In this document: positions 1 through 12,582 of the stretch, piece after piece
Numbering within the stretch: position 1 is the first letter of the stretch
How the letters are laid out: every line of letters starts with the position of its first letter
Source of the DNA: Misgurnus anguillicaudatus
Lineage: Eukaryota > Chordata > Actinopteri > Cypriniformes > Cobitidae
Assembly (NCBI RefSeq): GCF_027580225.2
Contig: NC_073356.2
Location: 12,989,001-13,053,000 of the forward strand
Reading direction: 5' to 3'
Length of the DNA: 64,000 nt
The notes under the pieces: model-generated
What the model was told of the DNA's origin: nothing
The model's input: only the letters and a program-made list of their open reading frames with translations
Database searches by the model: none
Translations under genes and position numbers: made by a program

Positions 1-225
1 TAAAAGTTTTACCTGTCACAGTACTTCATCAGACCTGCAAACTTGTCACTTTTCGGCGACAATCACCGTTTTCTTGGTCAATTGGGTCATTCACGTGAAT
101 CGCGTAGAACCGGATAGTTTTTTTTTTTTTGAGGTGGGGGGGGGTCGGGAGGCTGCCCTTTATCTGAATGCCATGCGGGCTAGAATTGCCAAACATTATT
201 GGATAATTCTTATAATTGACACTTC

Positions 226-399
226 TCTGGGCCAATCGGAATCTTGGCATTTGCTTTTCTCTGGGCCAATCGGAATCTTGGCACTTCCTTCAGAATCTTG
301 AAGACAGCGCGCGAGCGCGGTCCTTTGGATGAGAGACACACCTGGCTACCACACGAGTCTGATGGACACTTTTAACGTGAAGGAGCCATCTTATTCAAG
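226..399 (+). promoter_or_regulatory. Possible promoter with two CCAAT boxes and a first exon
   Basis: Two tandem copies of a roughly 27-bp unit containing CTGGGCCAATCGG lie at about 226-288, each with a CCAAT box. A CG-rich stretch (GCGCGCGAGCGCGG) follows at 307, then a segment whose bottom strand reads AAGATGGCTC, like a YY1 site. A consensus donor CAAG|GTAAGT falls at 399/400. An ATG at 362 opens a 12-codon reading frame up to the donor. NF-Y and YY1 sites are typical of vertebrate TATA-less promoters. I recognise no gene, and this could equally be part of a repeat or a lncRNA start. Confidence 0.3.
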
Positions 400-1313
400 G
401 TAAGTCAACTTTTTTGGACCAAAAACAACAACTACTTGTTTGCTTGATTTAAATTAGCGTTAGCTACCGCTTATATTGTACTTTTAGGAACGAGTCTACG
501 CCGAGTAATGCACAAACGTAGACCTTGCATAAAGTTTGCCTATGCTTCGAGCAAAATGACTAATGTTAGCTAACTTAGCAGGACGATTGTTAGCTAGGCT
601 TATCGTTACCCGGGTGCTCTGCCCTGAGTTCAAAGATATACGGCTACTACTCGAATTCTGAGCTAACGTTACCCTGAATAACTTCATTACGGTGGCTGGC
701 GTGCGCGCTTGCGCAGGCAGTCATTCGTGATGTGGGTAAATGTTTACACAATAGCTGATGCGAGAGTAATGTTAAAGGAAAACCCACCGTTTTTCAATAT
801 TTTACTATGTTCTTACCTCAACTTAAACTAATTAATACATACCTATCTTTTTTAAATGCATGCACTTAATCTTTGTACATCGCATTGTGAATGTGTTAGG
901 ATTTAGCCTAGCCCCGTTCATTCCTGGTGGCTGTATACCTGGTAAACAGTAATTTTTAACAACAGGGCTGTTTAGACAAAACAATCTGGCGAGCGTGTTG
1001 TCCTAGGCTGATACACCAACAGCAAATTTCTGTATAATAAAGGGCTACATTTTGCATTAAAGTCTGTCAATGAAATCTTTACATTGTGTTGTAAGTTGAA
1101 TTTACATTATGAACACTAGCACTTTGAGATCGTTTATTCAATGTAAGGAGCCCTACATATAAAATGCATTATTATAATAATTATTGAACAGAAATGTATG
1201 TTGATATTCACTGCATATCAGCCATACAGTATGGAGACACGTTGTTTTATCATATTAGTCCTATGTATGATAGTTTGCAAGGTTATATTTTAATGATTTT
1301 AATTTACTTTCAG

Positions 1314-1640
1314 GCAATGGTTCTGGGCACTTTGGTGGAGCACTCACTGCCATTCACAATGGCCCGTCATCGTCATCCTTGCACAGATGCCGGCTGAGGA
1401 CAAAGTGGCTCTGTCGCACGAACATCGGCAAAATATATATATATTTTTTTTATTTATTTCTGTCTGTCTCCTGTTATTTTTTATTTCAGTGTCATGCTTC
1501 ACAACACTTCCAGGCGTTTCCGTGAGTTGTAAATAAAAACATTTGTAAAATATTAAATTTGTCATTCTCCTTAAAGGGCGTTTTGCAGGTAAAATTTTTC
1601 AACGGATTTGTGCAATTTGCTTGTTGATAATAAACATTTA
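1314..1640 (+). other. Possible terminal exon paired with the donor at 399
   Basis: An acceptor (TTTACTTTCAG) ends at 1313 and is followed by a short GC-richer segment to about 1425 that stands out from its AT-rich surroundings. AATAAA-type signals occur at about 1532 and 1627. Joined to the exon ending at 399, the frame from ATG 362 stays open to TAA near 1535, but the second half is low-complexity and hydrophobic and matches no family I know. A short non-coding transcript is as likely as a small protein. Confidence 0.2.
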
Positions 1641-1852
1641 AACTGTTATCCATTGTATTTTATGTTGTTGGGTATCACAAAACCCGAAAAAGTATAAAAA
1701 AGTACAGCAATTTGCAATGATTCTCCTTTCCCTCACAACGCACTGTATGACGTCACGCTGGGGAGAGAATTGACCAAAGCCGCCTTGAGAGCATTGAGAA
1801 TGACTATAGAAAGACGAGTAAAGTACAGTTCTGATAGCGCAGATAATAGATA

Positions 1853-1916
1853 AATACATACATACATACATACATACATACATACATACATAGATAGATA
1901 CATAGATAGATAGATA

Positions 1917-1947
<31 letters not shown>

Positions 1948-1990
1948 TGGATAGGCTAGTATAGAGAGATAGGCAGACAGCCAGATAGCA
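1853..1990. repeat. Compound tetranucleotide microsatellite (CATA/GATA/GACA)n
   Basis: A run of CATA repeats passes into GATA repeats and then GACA repeats. The long bottom-strand reading frames here, rich in Tyr, Met, Cys and Val, are artefacts of the repeat. Confidence 0.95.
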
Positions 1991-3189
1991 TAAGGTTAGC
2001 ATATCTTCGTGTAGAAAGTAAACAAACAATTAACATACTCGTGCATGCTGGCTTGAGGGGGTCCATGATCCTGCCTGAAATGGGTGTAACTTTATGCGAT
2101 CTTCAGCACAAACGGTTTTGGCAGCATGTCTCTAATCCTGGAAGGTGAGTGAAGCACGTCACGTCTGTTCGCTGGGACCAGCGACCCAAACGCACTCACT
2201 TTCTTACAGCAAGTAACGGAATGGCAATCGAGAGAGTCGGGACTTTCCCGGGCCGATCTGATAATAGTTATACATTTCGAGTTATATTAGCAACACCGTC
2301 TGGCGGCGTGATGTGCGGCCGGTTCCCGCAGCCCGCTGGTCAAACTGTGCAGGCAGCCTCTCTGCTCAATAAAGTATATAAAAGTGCTCAACCTGTTCGG
2401 CAGGTCCAAACATGTACAGGATTTATAAAAATACGGTGATCAATGAGCGGTTCCTCCTCAAATGGCTTAGCCTGTCGTGATGTAAAAAGCCGCCGAACGC
2501 CTGTTTATTACAGTATGTATGCGGTCGGATCCGAGTGTGCTGCAGCTGCTGACTGCTGCTGCATAAAATGATCGTGTGATTCGTTATAACCGCATAAACA
2601 ATATCACAAAGCATCCTTTTATTTCACAAAACAATATATTTCAGATATTATTTGATAGACTAGTAAGTGTGGATTAAGGATGTTTAAAAATCTCTAGCCT
2701 GGTGGTCAGGACATGAATGGATCAAATCAGCAGATTTGCGAAGTTTTATTTATCTCCACATATATCATAAATAATAATTAGCAAGGTAACTTTGCAGTAT
2801 AACACATTATATATTTCCTACGATGTATATATGATTTCCAAATTATATACGTAAGTATTAAACAGCAATAAATGTCTCATCTATCTCTATGGCTCTGGCT
2901 GAGTCTGTCTCCACTTCTCCCCAACGTGACGTCATCACAGAATTGCGTTAAAAAACCGTTAGTACCAAAAACGTAAAAAAAGTGGTCTTTAAGACCATTT
3001 TTGAGACATTTTAAAAATTATACACATATCTTGAGTGATTTATGTACCCATTAATCGACAGTGGTGGTTAACCTGCAACATACACTTTAAGCTTCAAGGA
3101 TGTTTGAACATTGATTTTTGATTAAAGTATGGTGATTTTTGTTAAGTCACGTCCAGAATCATATTCAAATCACACAAAAAATAGAGCTG

Positions 3190-3250
3190 GGGTAACCGCC
3201 CCAAAAGTACACCCCCCAACCCCCCATCCCCCCCCCCCCCCCCCCCCCCG
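3190..3250. repeat. C-rich homopolymer tract
   Basis: A C-rich stretch (CACCCCCCAACCCCCCATCC...) ends in more than 20 consecutive C residues at about 3227-3249. It is an assembly-sensitive low-complexity tract; no coding signal is seen. Confidence 0.9.
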
Positions 3251-3450
3251 CTTGACACTGTCACCTTTTTTTCTCTGAGGAGTTTGCAGGTCTGCTTCAT
3301 GCTTTAAAACAGCTTAAATTTAACTCTACACCCTTGCCTCATTTAGTATACATAGATCTATGTATATGCAAATTAGTCCCCGCCTTCACTTTTTCGCACC
3401 ACCTCGGACCATAGATATAAATCTAAATAGATTCTGCAGTTTCAGGCACA

Positions 3451-3562
3451 TACACAGAAAAAAATTATTCATTGAATTTAATAATTTTTTTTTAAATAAA
3501 TTGATTGCAACCACTTACCTTAAAAAAATTGATTAAATGCAATAAAAAAAACTTTCAGTGTA
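3451..3562. mobile_element. Degenerate MITE, same family as 13039-13248
   Basis: Contains ATTCATTGAATTTAAT, AAATTGATTGCAACCACTTA and a terminal TTTCAGTGTA, shared with the intact palindromic element at 13039-13248. The inner arm and loop are missing, so this is an internally deleted copy. Confidence 0.7.
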
Positions 3563-4424
3563 ACAGCCAAGTTCTGTTTCATACAATGCATACGTGAATG
3601 ATTGGTTATATGTTTGAGACGTTGGAAACGTCAGCGCTGCTTTCATTTATCATAGAGAAGATTTTGCGAATGCACGGGACGCAGTCTGAGCGCATACACA
3701 GTTCGGGAAAGATTAAACAATTGCATGGAAGTGATTGAAGAGATTTAAATTGTGTGCACACTCACTGGAGCAAGAGCGGAGAGAAATTCATAGCGCATAC
3801 CTGAATGCACACGTCCCAGTTTTGTCCGAGGAAACCCGCGAGCAAAGAGGTTTGCACATAATTAATGTACAGTAGGATACTTTGTGCAACAATAATGCCC
3901 TTTCGACATTTGTCATTAAACATCTTAACAGCCTTGAAGTCTTAAATCACTTTTAATAGAAACCATGATCAAGCTTATAAAATACAATCTGCATAATCAG
4001 ACAGTAAAATTCATGTACATGTCTTGACACTATTTACTGGTGTTGTTCATAAATATTTAAAGTGTTTGTTGAGGGTTTTTGTGTTTATTATTTTAGTTAA
4101 TACACCCCAGCGCCACTTTTAATATATTTATTAGAAGTTAATCTATTTATGCCTTACTAGCATGTTTTCCATGCAGCTAATAAATGTAGTCTTAATTTGG
4201 GTGGTCATCTGCATTTGAAAAGGTTTAAAATCTAATCTAGCTAAATCAAGTAAATCTACTTTTAATTAAAGTCATTTTTAGGATGCCAAAGTCAAGTTGA
4301 ATTATATAAAATGTATTTTACTATCATTAAAATTGTGGCCAGTGAAAATGCTGAGTGGCTAGTAGCTTTGGAAATTAACTAGCCACTTTGGCTGGTGAGC
4401 AAAAAAGTTAATGTCAAGCCCTGC

Positions 4425-5248
4425 AACCAATGTATCGTGAAGCATATCGTATCGCAAAATCGTTGCCAATACACAACCCTATTTAATGAGTTGGCTAATA
4501 TGTATGAACTGAGTTATTAGAAATTTTACGAATATCATGAAAACAATAATAAAATCCCTCACTAACCCCAACATCAAAGATGCGTACGCAAATCGTAGAA
4601 AAAAACTTACGAATGTGGTTTTATAAAGTAATATGAATTAGCCACCTCCTAAAATACATACAAATTGCCATGAGATTTCGTTGGATGTTTCAAATATCAT
4701 TTTTAAGTTTAATCAACTATAATGTACAAGTCATTTCAACTATCTTTGACAAGTGATGAGCAACTCATCACTGGTCAATTCAGTTAATTAGCGCTTGTTT
4801 GCCGTTTCTACGATCACAAATGCAGAAATGGTTTTGTGCAAAAATATCGATACAGCTAACTATCGTGATAAATTTTCCCACGATAGTATATCGATATTTC
4901 AATCTCAACTATCAGTATTTAAAAAAAAAAAAGAAAAAGAAATCCTTCTGTGTGCGTCAAACAACCTGCTGTAGTTGTCGCTGTCCAGTTGTCTGTCGTA
5001 TTCGGCCAATGTCTCAGAAGTTAGCGGGAGTGAGAAAATGGCAGAAAATTCAAAGCCGACTTGTGGAAGCACTTTGGCTTAAAAAAAGTGAAAAAAAATG
5101 TCAGCTCTATTTTTTACATTTTTAATAAAAAAAGAAGAAAAGTATTGCAATGTATCCCAACATGCAACGTTTTGTATTGTATCATGATAATGACACATGT
5201 ATCGTGATACGTATCGTACCGTGAGTCCCTTGCCAATACCCAGCCCTA
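4425..5248. mobile_element. hAT-like fragments ending in CCAGCCCTA
   Basis: The segment ends with TTGCCAATACCCAGCCCTAG at about 5230-5249, preceded by repeated ATCGTGATAC and CGATATT motifs, as at the ends of many teleost hAT elements (TAGGGCTG termini). A second similar but diverged end (GCCAATACACAACCCTA) lies near 4480. No transposase is recognisable. Confidence 0.5.
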
Positions 5249-7202
5249 GTTTTAAACATGGTAAGGAGCGGCACATTTCCATTAACGTAATTGAGATATT
5301 TGGCCAATCACTGGATAGCTGGCCAATCGGTTTACACCGCGTTTTCTCAGAACGATGAGCTTTGTACAAAATAACCTGTTAAACCACATTGTATTACATC
5401 AAATACACAAAGTAATGTGCTTTTTAGCCATGAAATATAGGCCCTTTAAAAACAATGCAGTATATTTTGCTTTAGCATGTCAAACCCTCATTCAACACAT
5501 GGTATGGCCCAAAAAGAGATGCAATTTCACCATACAGTATTGTATATGGTTTTTCCACATACCACCTGTCCTCCAAACCATTTTTGTGAGGTCTTAAATT
5601 TCATTTTGCTAATCGATAACCAATGTGGTTTAGCCTGCTTTGTCTATATGACTTTAGCTTTTTGACAGATGGTCTCATATGGTCTGGTCCTTCGGTATAA
5701 TGTGGACTTCATGTTTTACCCTGTGATGCCAAGCTGACAGGCCCTAAGGCAGAGAGCAGCCTCATACCTGCACTCTTTACACTTGCTACGAGGGTTTATT
5801 ACAGCATTGTGGCCAAACATCTCTGTATTTGCCTTATATATCCGGAACATACTGATGATTCATAAATGATCCATGTATTATAAATTAAAAATTAAATTGA
5901 TCATTTGCATAAGTAAAAGGCTTTTGAATATGCGCAAGACCTCCTACTTAGGATTTTGGAAATTGTTGTGTGATGTGCATTCACGTGATCTTGTTTAAAA
6001 AATAAATGCATTAGGTGTAAGTCACTCTATCTCGATATTATCATTCTCATGCAAGCACAAGGAATGATGATAAATATATTTTCATACCTCAAGATGTAGA
6101 CATGCTACTTGAAACACAGCCGAATGAATAATATTTGCTGCCAAAACAGTACAGAAAACGTGTTTGAGATACAATTTGCAGTCAACATCCACAATTAAAA
6201 ATTGATTACAATCAATACCACTTTGTATCCATCATTTTTAACCCCCACACACCCAGTTCTCCCCAACCCCGTCTCCTATTTATTGACATTGCGGGTTTAG
6301 TGTCTGTCTGTGATCATGTCATTAATACAATAATTATGACATGGTTTGAAGGAAACTTAAAATAACTTTTATGAGACTGTGCCAATTGCCAATGTATAGA
6401 TGTGGCAGCCCGTATAAAATGGATGTTATGAAAGGTTCCCAGGAGCACAGTGACCTCCATTACTGTTCAATAAAAAGAGTTTGGCACAGCTATGAGTTTT
6501 CATGACTACGGCAGTTTGGCCATATTGGTTTTTTGGGGATGTACGATAAAGGTCAGGCAGGTTAACAAGAATCCAAGGTCGCTCTAAGAGATATTTACAG
6601 TATAATTCCTTTGAAACGATTGGATAAACAATCTTTGCAGCACATTGGCAATACCGTCAGACTGAGAGACTTTTATTTTTACCAGGAGAATACGTTTAGA
6701 CAGCATCATGCGCAAGGAAAAGCATTTATTTACATATAGGATAGCCACACATTTTGCACTTCTTTGGACTGGTGCCCGGCTTTTCGACAGGGTCATCTCT
6801 TCCCTCGTTTCCTTGTTAACCTCTGAGCGTGACGAAGGCATTGTGGCCGCAACCCCGGCTGTCACGCGCAGATTGGATCCTTTTCTTTCCTGTTGTTTGT
6901 TTTCTTTTTTTGTATTGGCATCGTTTCAGAAGCTGTCTTTGTGATCGGTGCGCTTGTGTTCCCCTGTTTAATCTGTCATGCCGCTTTGTGCCTCCGTCGG
7001 TGCCCAGATCCTACGTCAGTACCTTTCTGTTTAATAAACAACAGAATGGGATTGTTACATTTGGGTGCTTACATGTGATTGCCAAAGTTTTGCTATACAC
7101 TTGCTGTTGGTTTTGAACTGTTTTTGTTGTTTTTGCGAGGACACATGGTGAGCCCCATAAATGTGAGCTGTGTGCCCTTTATTCCCCCATTTGAACATTT
7201 TG

Positions 7203-7870
7203 ATCTTTTTTTTTTTTTCAAAAAATGGTCCCAAGCTGTCACGGGGGTGGTACCCTTTAAAGGGGACATTTCACAAGACTTTTTAAGATGTAAAATAAAT
7301 CTTTGGTGTCCCCAGAGTACGTATGTAAGTTTAAGCTCAAAATATCATAATTATAGCATGTTAAAATTGCCACTTTGTAGGTGTGAGCAAAAATGTGCCG
7401 TTTTTGGGTGTGTCCTTTTAAATGCAAATGAGTTGATGTCTGCACTAAATGGCAGTGCCGTGGTTAGATAGTGCAGATTAAGGGGCGGTAATATTACAAT
7501 TAGATCCCCTTCTGACATCACAAGGGAAGCCAAATTTTAATGACCTATGCTTGCAGAGAATGGTTTACCAAAACTAAGTTACTGGGTTGATCTTTTTCAC
7601 ATTTTCTAGGTTGATAGAAGCACTGGGGACCCAATTATAGCACTTAAACATGGAAAAAGTCAGATTTTCATGATATGTCCCCTTTAAAAATATCCTCATA
7701 TTGTGCCATTTAGGAACAGATATTTGCAATTGACAACAATATGTACCTTTGAGGTACTAATATGCACTTTTTTGTGCCAGTATGTACCTCTTGAAGTACT
7801 AATATGAACTCTTTAGGTGCAAAGATGTACTTTTTTAAAAGGGTACTGTCCCATTTTTTGTTTTTACAGT
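7203..7870. mobile_element. MITE rich in GTACC motifs, split by another element
   Basis: The left part (7203-7253) has GGTCCCAAGCTGTCACGGG and GGTACCCTTT. The right part (about 7688-7870) has repeated ATGTACCT and GAGGTACTAATATG motifs, TTTAAAAGGGTACTGTCCC and a terminal TTTTTACAGTGTA. The halves look like one element interrupted by the element at 7254-7687. A diverged fragment recurs at 58195-58265. Confidence 0.55.
7254..7687. mobile_element. MITE with TTTAAAGGGGACAT termini
   Basis: Begins CTTTAAAGGGGACATTTC and ends ATATGTCCCCTTTAAA, so the ends are inverted copies. A related copy in the opposite orientation starts at 42958, sharing GGGTCCCCAGTGCTT and GATCAACCCAGTAACTTAG. No coding capacity. 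Confidence 0.8.
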
Positions 7871-7962
7871 GTATATGTGAGCCCAGGGGCTTCATGAACC
7901 AATTTGTTTTAAGGAGGCACAGTGTGCACAACTCACAGAAATTGGTGCATAAAAAATACAAA

Positions 7963-8592
7963 TACAGTACTGTGCAAATTCTTAGGCCAGTGTTTTTCAA
8001 ACTGGGGGCCGCAAGATGGTGCCAGGGGGGCCCCAGTTTTATGACATTTTATGAAATACATTAATTTATCATGATTCCTGTTTAATTAAACCTAAACAAA
8101 TAAGGCTACTAACCAAAAGCACTACTTTTTTGTATAATTTAATTTTTTTTTTAATTAAAATGTTGAGTTTTAGAACAGTTTTTGTCACAAATTTTCTTTG
8201 GGGGGCCAATTTGTTTAGTATAATTGTTCCTCAGTCTCTTTAATGGAATACAACTAGAAAATACAGGAAATGTGCATATAGTATTAAAACTGTATAAAAA
8301 TGTAAACTGATGTCAAATTTTTAGGGTAAATTCCCATTTCACTTGAGAAATAGCAGGAAACTGCAGGATCTCTTAAACCTAAATAAAATTAAATCCTAAT
8401 TCAAGATGTGTTTAGTGCCCAGAGAGGTCACACAAAATACTGACAATGCCTAAAGATTTTTTTTTACATATTTCCTGTATTTTCTGTTTGTATCTTAATA
8501 AAATAGATTGAAAAATAAATATAGATGGACATTAAAACTTCTAAAACTACAAGTCTGGTGGTGGTGGCCTAAGACTTTTGCACAATACTGTA
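7963..8592. mobile_element. Non-autonomous Tc1/mariner-like element
   Basis: The left end TACAGTACTGTGCAAA and right end TTTTGCACAATACTGTA are inverted copies of about 26 bp, both continuing into a TTAGGCC block, with TA at the outer edges as expected for Tc1/mariner targets. The roughly 630-bp interior has no transposase. From 7988 it contains one end of another repeat (CAGTGTTTTTCAAACTGGGG). Confidence 0.75.
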
Positions 8593-10769
8593 TATATAAA
8601 ATAGAGCTTTTTAATGGAACATTTCTAACGATCTAAGACCCCCTGCATTCATGTAAAAACCACCAAAATAAATGTGTTGACTCATTTTCATATCAAATAC
8701 TAATATATGAATTAATTCAATCAGAATAATGACATATTGCCATCATATTTACATCTGAAATAGCATTTTTTATTTATGTTTTGTTTAATGACTGTTTAAT
8801 TGTGCCATAAACCATTTGCACAACCAATGTTTTTTTTCTTCCATTTAAATTGTTATTGATTGTCGTGTTATTATAGTTAAAAAAGCCCTTATAGGGACAT
8901 GTGATGCAAATTTGCTTAAGCTACAAGCACTATGATGCATGCATTATTGGATGACTGTCTTTTTAGTTCGTCTATGTTTATTCTATACAAATAAACTTAA
9001 ATAAAATAAATAAAAATGCTATAAAATGAATGTAATTTTAAATCAGTGAAGTATAAACAAATTAAATAAGCAACAGTCACATGCTTGATTGTAATTTTTG
9101 ATAGTGATACTAAAAAATACATTTATATACAATTATTACAGGAATGCATTTTTGCACTAAATTTGACCTCATATGTGAGCATGTGCCCCCGTGAACTCTG
9201 GCGTTGTACAAAGATGAATCTAGAAATCGACTAATATAACGTAGAGACTGTCACATTATACATTTTTTACACAGCGGGGTTAACTGCACATTACCGTACT
9301 GAGGTTTGGAAATGTGAGCATTTCTGACTAAGCTTTAATTCTTCAGATAGCAAAATGCAGCAGCAAGGAGCCCGCGACCACGCTCAGATGCAGATTTAAT
9401 AATATTTTGCATATTAAACAGATAATAAGACAACAGATTAATAAATTGATTTGGAGGTTGCAAGCAAGATCCATTTGGCTCAAGTTTGAATGGGCATGAT
9501 GCCTCTGTGTGAGCCTATCTTTAAATCTCGTTGTTTTGGCTTAGGTCTCTTCTTCAGAGTTATTATACGGCTATGGTATAATCCACCAGGCATTTTTTTT
9601 TTAAATTCAGTCACTAAAAAAACCTGCTGAGTTTGAGGTATCATTCATGTCCGTAGCACAATCAGCTTAATGCTTTGTTAGGGGTGGGGGTTTGTTTTAG
9701 TAGCCTTAGCAAACATCCCTAAAATGTTTCCTTTATATTTGTATCTAGTTTAAAGACTTCAGAAAGGTGCTGGATGAGCTTTAAGAGCCCTTTAGCTTTC
9801 AGACTAATTGGTGTTGAGAATGTGAAGGTGAAATTGGTTTCATGTGCAGCAAGATCCACAGAGAAGCGAAGAAGACACCGTCTAAGTGGTGTAAATTACC
9901 CGTCAGTTGCGTCACGCTGCATCTTAAAGCTTTTCCACTTTCTTCTTCTTTTTCTCTTTTTTAAGTCTCCCATGGGGAAGTCAAAGCTACTGAAGTAATT
10001 ACGCCTAATGATCACCTGATAATTATAATGGTTCTCACTTAAGCTAATTTCGGGTTGTGTTTGTGGGTGGAGGCTCTGCGCAGTTCTGTAATACCCGCGG
10101 TTATGTGTGCGCGCGTGTGTGTGTGTGTGTAAGGGGAACGGGTGCATGAAAGAAAATGAAGAAATAGGGCTGAGAGGTATAGGAAAAGAAAGAGAAGATA
10201 AATTTCTCTGTCTTGCGGTTTTCGTTCAAGCGCTGCTGATACAGTGGTACCCAATTACAGCGTTCCTTATGAAGCTGATTCAAAGGGGGAGCGACCCTGT
10301 TGTGCTTCTTATTTAAAGCTCAGCTGATACGCCTGCTGGAGATATGAGGATTGATGATGTTTTCTGTTTCGAGTCTGTTTGTGCAATCCAAGTATTGTTT
10401 GGATTCTTAAAGCTGCCCAAAATCTGAAGCAAGCTTGCTGTATTGATTTATAGCAGCGTGTAGTGAGATGTTTCTTCCTTTTGTTTCTTTCCTCCTCAAT
10501 CTCTCATTATCATTTTTTTCCCTTTTTTCTTTTGTCTCTTAAAGGTACACAATGTAATGCTTTGTTTATAGTACAGTATGCTGTATTATAAATATTTTAA
10601 CTAAGGTTACACCCCTACGAAATTCCTGTGCCTTATTTTGAAATGACGCATGATTCACATGGTTTACATGACGCATCGAACCAAACCTATGATTTTGGTC
10701 TTACTGTGCACAATTCAGTACATATTATTCTTGTGAATGTTCTTCTAAACAGTAAAACATGACACTATA

Positions 10770-10904
10770 GACGGTTTCAGCAGCAACAATATAAACAATT
10801 AACTTTTGACTCCACATATAATCAATAACAACACAGTCCTTTTACAGAAGATTATTTCTGATAACAAGAGAAATAAACGACAAGTAAATTACCTACCTTC
10901 ATAT
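10770..10904. mobile_element. Left half of a TATA-target MITE
   Basis: Starts TATA|GACGGTTTCAGCAGCAAC and is homologous to the left parts of 10972-11254 and 16991-17185. It runs up to the start of the larger element at 10905; no right end was found beyond that element. Confidence 0.6.
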
Positions 10905-10971
10905 GAAGAGTTTGGTTCCAAAACGCAATAAATCCATTTTGACTTATTTGGGTAAAAATGTGTTTTCTATA

Positions 10972-11254
10972 GACCGTTTCAGCAGTAACAACATAAACAA
11001 GTGGCTGTCGCGGTCCACACGTAACTTCCGGTAAACTCCGCTAAGAATAAATAACAACAAAGTACTTTAAACGTAGTTTATTTATATAACAAGCAAAAAA
11101 ACAGCACATAGATAACATAGGAAACCAAAACATTTGTTATTTTCGACGAGGCATTTGTTCAAGAGATCAGTTTAGCAACTAGTCAGACCATTAAAAAACA
11201 AAACCGGAAGTAAGGTTCGGATCCAGATGTGTACGTGCGTCCGATGAAACCGTC
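10972..11254. mobile_element. MITE with TATA target-site duplication, nested copy
   Basis: A 283-bp element starting GACCGTTTCAGCAG and ending GATGAAACCGTC, flanked by TATA at 10968-10971 and 11255-11258. The host element's other copies (45679 and about 48050) have the uninterrupted site CTATACC or CTATAAC, showing that a single TATA was present before insertion. The inner arms share a CCGGAAGT or ACTTCCGG motif. Non-coding. Confidence 0.85.
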
Positions 11255-12117
11255 TATACCAAGAAAGTGACAAGATGAAAACCACTATTTTCTGTTACAA
11301 ACTTTCACATAGCATCTTTAGGTTATAATAACATTAAAAGTTCAAATCCATAATTAGATTTTCAAAGATTTATTATAAAAACTGGTTATTTTTTCCCCAA
11401 AATGCAGTAAATCCATGACAATTTTTTTCAGAATGCTATAAATCTATTGAATCAATATATAAATGTGCATTAATTTTTGCCATGTTATATTCATTTAGTT
11501 GACTAGTGGTATACACTGATTAAACATTAATAGCATTAATCAAAACACTTACTTTGTCATATTAAGTACACTGTCATTGCTGCTGTCATCATTGGGATGT
11601 CGTCACTGAACTTTTTTTGACAGCGATCAGCTGTAAAATGTTTTGGTCCTGCTTGATTTCTGTTGACTTTGAGTAAAATAATGTAAAGTTTTTCATAAGA
11701 TCCCCTGGGGTCAATGAGTTAGCATGACAGAAGCTTCATGCTGTTTTGTGAGAAGAAGCAACAGCCGGCATTTTTCTTATTAGATTATTCGATTTCGATG
11801 GCTTACGTTTCTTCCCCACCACAGAAAACCACCACAGGTTTATCAATTCCATTAAAAGTATTATTTTGATTTTGTTTGTTCGTTGGTCAAGAAGTACAAA
11901 GTAGATGAGGGAAACTAGGATTCTGTGTGTATTCAAAGTGCCGCCATTATTGTTTACAATGCGTGTAATGGTGCGCTGTGATTGGTTGGGCGAATTTATT
12001 GCATTCTGCAGAGAAGGAGGACTGATGTTTGTCGCGGTTTGGAAAAAAGGGAAAAAGTTGACAGAATAACACAGCGGATATTGGATTTTGTGTAAAAATT
12101 AAGAATTTACTTTTTAA

Positions 12118-12582
12118 CTCATTCCCCGCCAGCCATTTTTTGAAAAGTTGCACCGCCAGCATTTTTTGTGATTTTCACAAAAGTTTCACAAAATGCCTTT
12201 TAGGAAAATTTTCTTCTAAAATATATAAGCATACAAATATATCAAATGAAAGAACAGACCCTCTGCTTTCAAACAAACATAGACAAACAAAACGGTATTT
12301 TGGGGTATTTTTCTTTAAAAATATTTTTTTAGCAGACGCTAAAATAATAGCATTTTTGTGAAGGAATTTTGTTAGAGATCAGATTCAGAATGATTATCAA
12401 AACATACACAGAATTAAAAATAAGTAAATAATGTTTTGGCTTCAGGCTTTTTTCATAAATTGGGTAAGTGCCATCTAGTGGATAATCGGAGCATTGCAGA
12501 ATAGCATAAAAATCAGGAACACTTGTTTATGCAAATGTTTTTTCTTCATTGACGAGATAACTCATCAATGGCGGGGAAAGAG
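12118..12582. mobile_element. TTAA-flanked piggyBac-like MITE, nested
   Basis: Flanked by TTAA at 12114-12117 and 12583-12586. The termini are inverted: CTCATTCCCCGCCAG on the left and GGCGGGGAAAGAG on the right. TTAA duplication is the hallmark of piggyBac-type elements, though Kolobok and some Sola elements also use it. A second copy is at 54284-54713. No transposase. Confidence 0.75.

Noticed and set aside
1733..2029. 98-codon frame rich in Tyr/Leu/Cys/Met
   Set aside because: Produced by the CATA/GATA/GACA microsatellite.
20..3310. Inverted similarity between 20-60 and 3260-3310 (GTTTGCAGGTCTG)
   Set aside because: The match is short (about 15 exact bases) and flanked by low-complexity C or G runs; not enough to define a 3.3-kb element.
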